Source: Stutzerimonas azotifigens | Lineage (GTDB): Bacteria; Pseudomonadota; Gammaproteobacteria; Pseudomonadales; Pseudomonadaceae | Length of the DNA: 64,000 bases | Assembly: GCF_013522725.1 (NCBI RefSeq) | Contig: NZ_JAAMRF010000009.1 | Location: 184,264-248,263, forward strand | Direction of reading: 5' to 3' | Shown: positions 58,240 to 64,000 of the stretch, in pieces | Position numbering within the stretch: the first letter of the stretch is position 1 | Layout of the letters: each line of letters opens with the position of its first letter | Program-made: the position numbers and the translations under genes | The notes under the pieces: model-generated | What the model was told of the DNA's origin: nothing | Seen by the model: the letters and a program-made list of their open reading frames with translations, nothing else | Database searches by the model: none

Positions 58240-59691
58240 TTATTTGACGACGGCAGCCAGCCGGGTCGGCTCGGCCTTTTCCGCCGTACGGCCATAAACG
58301 TCTTCGAGCCGCTCGATGTCGTCCTCGCCGAGATAGCTTCCCGACTGCACCTCGATGATCTCGAGGGGGATCTTGCCCGGATTGCTCAGCCGATGCACCG
58401 AAGCCACCGGGATGTAGGTCGACTGGTTTTCGGTCAGCAGGAACACCTTCTCATCGCAGGTCACCTGGGCGATGCCGGAAACCACGATCCAGTGCTCGGC
58501 CCGGTGGTGGTGCATCTGCAAGGAGAGGCTGGCGCCCGGCTTCACGGTGATGCGCTTGACCTGGTGGCGCAGGCCGTTGTCCACCGAGTCATAGGCGCCC
58601 CAGGGGCGGTAGACCTGGCTGTGGGCCTGGGTTTCGGGGCGCTGGTCCTGATCGAGGCGTTGCACCAGGTGCTTGACGTCCTGCATGCGGTCCTTGTGGG
58701 CGACCATGACCGCGTCCTTGGTTTCGACCACCACCAGATCCTCGACGCCCAGCAGGGTGACCAGCTTGGAATTGGCGTGCACCAGGCAGTTCTGGGCGTC
58801 ATCGACGACCACGTCGCCCTGCAGCACATTGCCCTCCTCGTTCTTGGGCTGGACGTCCCAAAGCGAGGACCAGCTCCCCACGTCGTTCCAGCCGGCTTCC
58901 AGCGGCATCAGGCTGGCCTGGGAGGTTCGCTCCATCACCGCGTAATCGATGGAATTGTCCGGGCAGCAGGCGAACGCGGCAGGCGCGATGGTCAGCGTAT
59001 TGCCGGCATGCTCACTGCTCTCGAACGCCAGGACACAGGTTTCGTAGATGTCCGGCTCGAAGCTGCGCAGCTCCTCGAGATAGCGGCTGGCGAGGAACAG
59101 GAACATGCCGCTGTTCCAGTAGTAGTCGCCGCTATCGACGAAGGCCTGGGCCACCTCCAGCGCGGGTTTCTCGATGAAACGACTGACCCGCTGCATGCTG
59201 GTGCCAAGCCGGGCATCGGGTGTGCACTGGATATAACCGAAACCGGTCTCCGGCTGCTGCGCCGGCACGCCGAACAGGACCATCTCGCCGGCCTCGGCAG
59301 ACGCGGCGGCATTCTGGACGGCCTGCAGCAGACCGGCTTCGTCATTGATGACGTGATCGGCCGGTGATACCAGCAGGAGCTCATCGCGACCTTCGGCCAG
59401 CAATTTGAGCGCGACCATCGCAACGGCCGGCGCGGTATTGCGGCCGAACGGCTCGAGCACCAGCCCCTGGGCTTCGGCGCCGATCGCGTTCAGTTGCTCG
59501 TTGATCATGAAACGGTGTTCTTGGTTACAGACCACGATGGGGGTCTGCAGGCCCTGCGCGGTGAGGCGCATGACGGTTTGCTGGAACAGACTGTGGTTAC
59601 CCACCAGCTTGAGGAATTGCTTCGGATGCTGTTTGCGTGAGAGTGGCCAAAGGCGCGAGCCACTTCCGCCGGACAAAATCACTGGAATCAT
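58240..59691 (-). CDS. algA: AlgA-like mannose-1-phosphate guanylyltransferase / mannose-6-phosphate isomerase
   Basis: Second bifunctional GDP-mannose enzyme in the window. The 483-residue product opens MIPVILSGGSGSRLWPLSRK, continues with EGRDELLLVSPADHVI and CCPDNSIDYAVMERTS, and ends with the isomerase cupin HHHRAEHWIVVSGIAQVTCD and GEDDIERLEDVYGRTAE. These stretches follow AlgA of the alginate operon more closely than the O-antigen enzyme at 47315. No other alginate gene is intact nearby, but a truncated AlgD-like gene lies just upstream. The name could equally be manC; function is the same. Confidence 0.9.
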   Translation of the reverse strand: MIPVILSGGSGSRLWPLSRKQHPKQFLKLVGNHSLFQQTVMRLTAQGLQTPIVVCNQEHRFMINEQLNAIGAEAQGLVLEPFGRNTAPAVAMVALKLLAEGRDELLLVSPADHVINDEAGLLQAVQNAAASAEAGEMVLFGVPAQQPETGFGYIQCTPDARLGTSMQRVSRFIEKPALEVAQAFVDSGDYYWNSGMFLFLASRYLEELRSFEPDIYETCVLAFESSEHAGNTLTIAPAAFACCPDNSIDYAVMERTSQASLMPLEAGWNDVGSWSSLWDVQPKNEEGNVLQGDVVVDDAQNCLVHANSKLVTLLGVEDLVVVETKDAVMVAHKDRMQDVKHLVQRLDQDQRPETQAHSQVYRPWGAYDSVDNGLRHQVKRITVKPGASLSLQMHHHRAEHWIVVSGIAQVTCDEKVFLLTENQSTYIPVASVHRLSNPGKIPLEIIEVQSGSYLGEDDIERLEDVYGRTAEKAEPTRLAAVVK

Positions 59692-59858
59692 CTTCGTCTC
59701 TCCTCGAGCTTGATCGAATAGGTTCAGGCCCCGGACGACAGGGTCGGTAGCCCTCCGTTAGCTCTGTGGTACAGAGCCAAGTGCTTGCGATCGCACCGTC
59801 CTGGTTGGCCGTCTGATGGCGTCCGGCATCGCTGCCCGGCGCCCGCTATCCTGATGAT

Positions 59859-60356
59859 TCACGCCCTGCTGCCACTGTCACAGCGGTAGTCCGCGCTTAC
59901 GTCTATATCGAAATCGGTACCGGCTTGCTTACCCGAACTGGACTCCAGAATTGGCAGCAACCTCGCCAGAACACGTCCAGAGTCATCACTGCTGCGCAAC
60001 AGCAGCCGGTGCCTTGCCGCCTTGCCGCGCAGTACCTCGCCAACCTCCCTGCACACCGCCTCCATTGCTCCTGCACGCTGACCGTCCTGGTCGTCCACCG
60101 CCACCTCGCAGATAAAGGTCAGTTCCGTTGCCAACACGGCCGCCTGCACGTCCGTCGTGCCGCTGAGCAAACCAGCCTCCCTGCCGTGCTCGAGCAGTGC
60201 CTCGAGGCCCGCTTCCATCCCTGTTCCCTGGCCCCGGTTGAGCATCTCCGCTCGGTCCTGCCTGTGGTCGACTCCCACGACCCAATGCCCCCTGGCTGAC
60301 AGGCAGCCCGCGTAAACCGCGGCGCGGTAATCCAGTCCCATGATGCTGATACGCAT
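59859..60356 (-). CDS. Free-standing AlgD N-terminal domain homologue, probably inactive
   Basis: A 165-residue protein clearly related to the first 160 residues of GDP-mannose 6-dehydrogenase (AlgD): MRISIMGLDYRAAVYAGCLS parallels the AlgD start MRISIFGLGYVGAV, and GLEALLEHGREAGLLSGTTD, AVCREVGEVLRG and PILESSSGKQAGTDF follow in order. The NAD-binding GxGxxG has become GLDYRA, and the catalytic Cys domain and UDP/GDP domain are absent; the reading frame stops where AlgD has NPEFLRES. There are no internal stops and GGAGGG precedes the ATG at 60356, so it may be translated. It is either a decaying remnant or a repurposed domain. The AlgA-like gene lies 167 bases downstream. Confidence 0.75.
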   Translation of the reverse strand: MRISIMGLDYRAAVYAGCLSARGHWVVGVDHRQDRAEMLNRGQGTGMEAGLEALLEHGREAGLLSGTTDVQAAVLATELTFICEVAVDDQDGQRAGAMEAVCREVGEVLRGKAARHRLLLRSSDDSGRVLARLLPILESSSGKQAGTDFDIDVSADYRCDSGSRA

Positions 60357-60451
60357 GAGGCCCTCCGTGGTACGTATCCATCGAATCCCGGCCTCGCCGG
60401 ATCGGCCTTCCGGGCCTGCACCAAACCCGGTGCGCACTATGGGTGGAGCAA

Positions 60452-60478
60452 GGAAAATGCCAGTTATTTGGCTTTTCC
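60452..60478. repeat. Inverted repeat upstream of the AlgD-like gene
   Basis: GGAAAA-T-GCCA and TGGC-TTTTCC are arms of an inverted repeat around a 6-base AT loop, about 100 bases before the AlgD-like ATG. It could be an operator or a cruciform. The surrounding 60464-60720 is AT-richer than flanks and has no supported gene. Confidence 0.45.
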
Positions 60479-60686
60479 CGATCCGCCCAAGGTTTTCAGG
60501 CATTTGCGACGTTTTACTGTCGCAGAAAGCCTTTTGTGACGCCGTTCAACAAGCACCAAGTTAAAGCGCGGGCGTTTCACTTCGATGAAAAAGGGTGCAA
60601 TGAGGACGTCTGATTCATAAACAATTGAAATAACTGGCTTTGTTCTTATCGCTTCAATAAAGCCTTCGTTAATCAGGAGAAAGAAA

Positions 60687-60713
60687 TCAGATCTAAAGAA
60701 ACCGGCCAATAAG
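60687..60713 (+). promoter_or_regulatory. Weak candidate sigma-28 promoter of aer
   Basis: GCCAATAA (60706-60713) differs at one position from the FliA -10 element GCCGATAA; 15 bases upstream is ATCA rather than TAAA. Chemoreceptor genes often use sigma-28, and the site is about 80 bases before the aer ATG, but the -35 match is poor. Confidence 0.3.
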
Positions 60714-60790
60714 TCGAAGACATGACAGCAGCCGGTGAGACGCCTGCCTATGTGCCCTGCACAATTCCTTCCTGCCAGGCGTGACTACAA

Positions 60791-62359
60791 ATGCGAAATA
60801 ACCAGCCCGTGTCCCAGCGCGAATATGCCTTCCCGGAACAGCAACGGCTGATCTCCACGACCGACCTCAAAGGCAAGATCACCTACTGCAACGATATTTT
60901 CGTCGAGGTGAGCGGCTTCGCCCGGGAAGAGCTGATCGGGTCGCCGCACAACCTCGTGCGCCATCCCGATGTTCCGCCAGCGGTGTTCCAGCACATGTGG
61001 ACCTGCCTGAAAGACGGCAAGCCCTGGATGGGAATCGTCAAGAACCGTCGCAAGAATGGCGATCATTACTGGGTCAGCGCCTACGTCACTCCCATGCTGG
61101 ACAACAACCGCCAGGTCGTCGGCTACGAGTCGGTCCGCACCAAACCCAGCGCGGCGCAGATTAGCCGTGCCCAGGCGCTCTACGCACGCATCAACGCTGG
61201 CAAAGGCGCGGTTCCGACCAGCGATCTCTGGTTGCCGGTGGTAGCCAAGTGGCTGCCCTTCATCCTGATCAGCCAGATCGGCTTTCTGATCGGCACCTGG
61301 CAGGACCACTACTGGGGCTTTCTGCTTGCCGCCCTGCTGTCCATCCCGCTCGGTCTTGCCGGCCTGCATTGGCAGCAGGCGGGCATCAATCGCCTGCTGC
61401 GCCTGACCAAAGCGGCGAACACCGACCCACTGATCGCCAAGATGTTCACCACGAGCCGCGGCGTCGAGGCGCGACTGGAAATGGCCATCATCAGCCAGGA
61501 AGCTCATCTCAAGACCTGCCTGACACGGCTGCAGGACAGCGCCGAGCAGCTCCAGAACCAGGCCCAGCAGGCCGAAGGGCTCGCTCAGAACTGTTCGTCC
61601 GGACTGTCGCGCCAGCGCCAGGAGACCGAACAGATGGCCGCGGCGATCACTCAGATGGCCGCCACCACCCAGGAAGTCGCCGGCAATGTGGCACAGACCG
61701 CCGAGGCGACTCAGCAGGCCAGCCGCCTGACGGCCCAGGGCCAGAACATTTCCGGCGAAACCCGCAAGGCGATCGAACGCCTGTCCGATTCGGTCAGCGA
61801 AACCCGCGACGCGGTGACCAAGCTGGCCCGCGACAGCGACCAGATCGGCAGCGTGGTAGACGTGATCCGAGGCATTGCCGAGCAGACCAACCTGCTGGCG
61901 CTGAATGCGGCCATCGAAGCGGCGCGTGCCGGCGATAGCGGCCGTGGCTTCGCGGTGGTCGCCGACGAGGTGCGCCAGCTGGCCAAGCGGACCGCCGATG
62001 CGACCGGGCAAATCCACGAGCTGATCGCCACCCTTCAGCACCAGGCGAAGACCGCGGTCGGCACCACCGAATCAGGACGCGCCCACGCAGATCATGGCGT
62101 CGAGCAGGTGCGCCTGGCCGACCAGGCGCTGTCGGGCATCAGCCAGGCGATGGACAACATCGCCAACATGGCCAGCCAGATCGCCGCGGCCGCCGAAGAG
62201 CAGAGCGCAGTGGCCGACGAGATCAGCCAGAACGTCACCACCATCGCCCAACTCGCTGACCAGACCTCGGGGGAGGCCCAGAACACCGCGCTGCTGAGCA
62301 AGGACCTGTCGCACACCGCCGACCTGCAGTTCTCCCTGGTCGAGCGTTTCAATCGCTGA
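60791..62359 (+). CDS. aer: Aer-type aerotaxis receptor (PAS domain and MCP signalling domain)
   Basis: Senses redox state through an FAD-binding PAS domain and signals to CheA. The 522-residue product has PAS at about 10-120 ([46 protein letters not shown]), a pair of membrane helices at about 152-192 with almost no periplasmic loop, and a cytoplasmic MCP domain ending in the hairpin tip [20 protein letters not shown] (near 360-380). No receptor methylation pentapeptide tail is present. It lies between acnA and ccoN as in P. aeruginosa, where Aer is tied to Anr and the cbb3 oxidase. Confidence 0.94.
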   Translation: MRNNQPVSQREYAFPEQQRLISTTDLKGKITYCNDIFVEVSGFAREELIGSPHNLVRHPDVPPAVFQHMWTCLKDGKPWMGIVKNRRKNGDHYWVSAYVTPMLDNNRQVVGYESVRTKPSAAQISRAQALYARINAGKGAVPTSDLWLPVVAKWLPFILISQIGFLIGTWQDHYWGFLLAALLSIPLGLAGLHWQQAGINRLLRLTKAANTDPLIAKMFTTSRGVEARLEMAIISQEAHLKTCLTRLQDSAEQLQNQAQQAEGLAQNCSSGLSRQRQETEQMAAAITQMAATTQEVAGNVAQTAEATQQASRLTAQGQNISGETRKAIERLSDSVSETRDAVTKLARDSDQIGSVVDVIRGIAEQTNLLALNAAIEAARAGDSGRGFAVVADEVRQLAKRTADATGQIHELIATLQHQAKTAVGTTESGRAHADHGVEQVRLADQALSGISQAMDNIANMASQIAAAAEEQSAVADEISQNVTTIAQLADQTSGEAQNTALLSKDLSHTADLQFSLVERFNR

Positions 62360-62373
62360 CGACGCGCTACGGC

Positions 62374-63057
62374 TCAGACCTCGGTCAGAAACCGCACCAC
62401 CGCCTCGGCGGCGGCGTCCAGATGCTGGTCGTGGGTCAGGCCCGAGCTTTTCAACGGCTTGAGGTCGTGGTCCGCGGCCGCTAGCCAGTGCAGCTGAACG
62501 CTGTCGGCCAGCCGATAGCCCTCGACCTGCTGACGATTGCCCAGCGCGTCGCGTTCCCCCTGCACGATCAGCGCGCGCGTCTTCAGCGTTTCCAGATGCG
62601 CCACGCGGGGCTTTTCCGGCTTGCCGGCCGGATGGAACGGATAGCCCAGGCAGATGAGCGCTGCCTGCTCCAGCTCATCGGCCAGCAGGCTGGCCATCCG
62701 CCCGCCCATCGACTTGCCGCCGATCGCCAACGGCCCTGCGGCTTGCTGTCGCACTAACCCATAAATGCTGCGCCATTGCTCGAGCAGCTGTGCCTGCGGG
62801 TTGGGAGGACGTCGTTTGCCGTCCTCGCGCCGGGCCGCCATGTAGGCGAATTCGAAGCGAAACACCGCTATCCCGCGTACTGCCAGCCGCTCGGCGATGG
62901 CATTCATGAACGGGCTGTCCATTGGCGCGCCCGCGCCGTGTGCCAGCAGCAGCGCCGCCCTTGCCTCGCCCGCGGGACGATTCCACAGCCCCTCCGCCAC
63001 CCGCTCCACCTGCCTGCATTGACGCTGATCAATACCGCTCACCGGCCCTTTCTCCAT
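62374..63057 (-). CDS. Alpha/beta hydrolase (KANL3/Tex30-type)
   Basis: Small cytosolic alpha/beta hydrolase of 227 residues. It has [16 protein letters not shown] (oxyanion region), [20 protein letters not shown], the nucleophile elbow [11 protein letters not shown] with the Ser, [11 protein letters not shown] with the Asp and AADHDLKP with the His, a complete triad. The family is known as dienelactone-hydrolase-like; natural substrate is unknown. It is convergent with aer (14 bases apart) and its 5' end overlaps the Anr box region of ccoN, so the two promoters overlap. Confidence 0.82.
   Translation of the reverse strand: MEKGPVSGIDQRQCRQVERVAEGLWNRPAGEARAALLLAHGAGAPMDSPFMNAIAERLAVRGIAVFRFEFAYMAARREDGKRRPPNPQAQLLEQWRSIYGLVRQQAAGPLAIGGKSMGGRMASLLADELEQAALICLGYPFHPAGKPEKPRVAHLETLKTRALIVQGERDALGNRQQVEGYRLADSVQLHWLAAADHDLKPLKSSGLTHDQHLDAAAEAVVRFLTEV
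63019..63032 (+). promoter_or_regulatory. Anr/FNR box upstream of ccoN
   Basis: TTGAC-GCTG-ATCAA, one mismatch from TTGAT-N4-ATCAA. It lies about 90 bases before the ccoN ATG, inside the first codons of the divergent hydrolase gene. Low-oxygen activation of ccoN by Anr would fit what is known for cbb3 oxidases. Confidence 0.7.
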
Positions 63058-63120
63058 GCTTCGCTCGCGCTATGTAAAAGAAACAATCTGCTCACTACCG
63101 TGGATGGAAGCCCATACATG

Positions 63121-64000
63121 AACACTGCAACCAGTACCGCCTACGACTATCGGGTGGTCCGCCAATTCGCCATCATGACGGTGGTGTGGGGAATCGTCGG
63201 GATGGGGCTCGGCGTTTTCATCGCCGCACAGCTCGTGTGGCCAGACCTCAACCTCGACTTGCCTTGGACCAGCTTCGGCCGCCTGCGCCCGTTGCACACC
63301 AATGCGGTCATCTTCGCCTTCGGCGGTTGTGCGCTGTTCGCCACCTCCTACTATGCCGTCCAGCGTACCTCCCAGACGCGCCTCTTTGCACCGGGCCTTG
63401 CGACCTTCACTTTCTGGGGTTGGCAAGCGGTGATCGTGCTGGCTGCCATCAGCCTGCCGATGGGCTGGACCAGCTCCAAGGAATACGCCGAGCTGGAATG
63501 GCCGATCGATATCCTGATCACCATCGTCTGGGTCAGCTATGCGGTGGTGTTCTTCGGCACCCTGGCAACCCGCAAGGTCAAGCACATCTATGTCGGCAAC
63601 TGGTTCTTCGGCGCCTTCATCCTGACGGTCGCGCTGTTGCATGTGGTCAACAACCTGGAAATCCCGGTGACGCTGACCAAGTCGTACTCGCTCTATTCGG
63701 GCGCGACCGATGCCATGGTGCAGTGGTGGTACGGTCATAACGCGGTGGGCTTCTTCCTGACCGCGGGCTTCCTCGGGATGATGTACTACTTCGTGCCAAA
63801 GCAGGCCGAACGTCCGGTCTACTCCTATCGCCTGTCGATCGTGCACTTCTGGGCCTTGATCGCCGTCTATATTTGGGCCGGCCCGCACCACCTGCACTAC
63901 ACCGCTCTGCCCGACTGGGCGCAGAGCTTGGGCATGGTGATGTCGATCATCCTCCTGGCTCCGAGCTGGGGCGGCATGATCAACGGCATGATGACCCTCT
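63121..64000 (+). CDS. ccoN: cbb3-type cytochrome c oxidase subunit I (partial)
   Basis: Catalytic subunit of the high-affinity cbb3 oxidase, cut by the right edge after 293 codons. The visible part begins [20 protein letters not shown] and contains [20 protein letters not shown] with a heme-ligand His, WEPID-like helix [40 protein letters not shown] with the His of the CuB/Tyr region, and [19 protein letters not shown] with the His pair. No stop is present before the edge. An Anr box lies upstream, and the usual ccoOQP genes would follow outside the window. Confidence 0.96.

Noticed and set aside
60464..60709. 81-codon minus-strand frame in the AT-rich gap
   Set aside because: No ribosome binding site and no recognisable sequence; it spans probable regulatory DNA.

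Overview
The window is a chromosomal segment of a gammaproteobacterium of the Pseudomonas / Stutzerimonas (P. stutzeri-like) group. This rests on GC-rich coding sequence, Pseudomonas-type gene neighbours (ligA-zipA-smc; earP-efp with a rhamnosylation-type EF-P; tusA-rlmM-acnA-aer-ccoN), class II DAHP synthase, WbpV/WbpL/WbpM-type LPS genes and Pseudomonas-type dispersed palindromes. No phage, transposase, tRNA, rRNA operon or CRISPR array was seen.

Layout. 1-1.7 kb: a doubtful small ORF, a DEDDh exonuclease and ppnP. 1.7-6.3 kb (minus strand): the flagellar filament block fliC-flaG-fliD-fliS-fliT, with a near-perfect sigma-28 promoter before fliC and a possible sigma-54 promoter before fliD. 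6.5-14 kb: ligA, zipA, smc (minus). 14.3-22.2 kb: moaA, a Kv-like channel, a CopD-like protein, a DUF2231-like protein, then a caa3-type oxidase operon (coxB with a cytochrome c tail, a fused subunit I-III, a small membrane protein, CtaG). 22.3-26 kb: a DASS transporter, efp, earP and the SRP RNA.

26.1-48.8 kb is a 17-gene minus-strand O-antigen operon. In transcription order: manC, wzm, wzt, a methyltransferase with long coiled coil, a tandem glycosyltransferase, then a cassette (rfbG, reductase, GT2, rfbF, UPF0104-type membrane protein, FAD oxidoreductase, AT-rich GT-C membrane protein), then two GT4 glycosyltransferases (WbpY/WbdB and WbpZ/WbdC types), an epimerase, WbpL-type initiator and WbpM. 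Without the cassette, the first part follows the order of ABC-exported polymannose / A-band operons, with wbpV-wbpL-wbpM-type genes at the 3' end. I infer cytosolic polymerisation from a WbpL-primed lipid, coiled-coil-measured methyl capping, recognition by the Wzt C-terminal domain and export by Wzm/Wzt. The cassette looks like a CDP-6-deoxyhexose pathway plus polyprenyl-phosphate-dependent periplasmic decoration. This is the best candidate for an undescribed system here.

48.9-64 kb: ihfB, a DeaD-type RNA helicase with a long leader, a spermidine synthase-like protein, class II DAHP synthase, tusA, rlmM, acnA, an AlgA-like second GDP-mannose pyrophosphorylase, a free-standing 165-residue AlgD N-terminal homologue with a damaged NAD motif, an Aer-type aerotaxis receptor, an alpha/beta hydrolase and the start of ccoN behind an Anr/FNR box. 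Starts were chosen from ribosome binding sites and family N-termini; all family assignments are from reading the sequence, not from searches.
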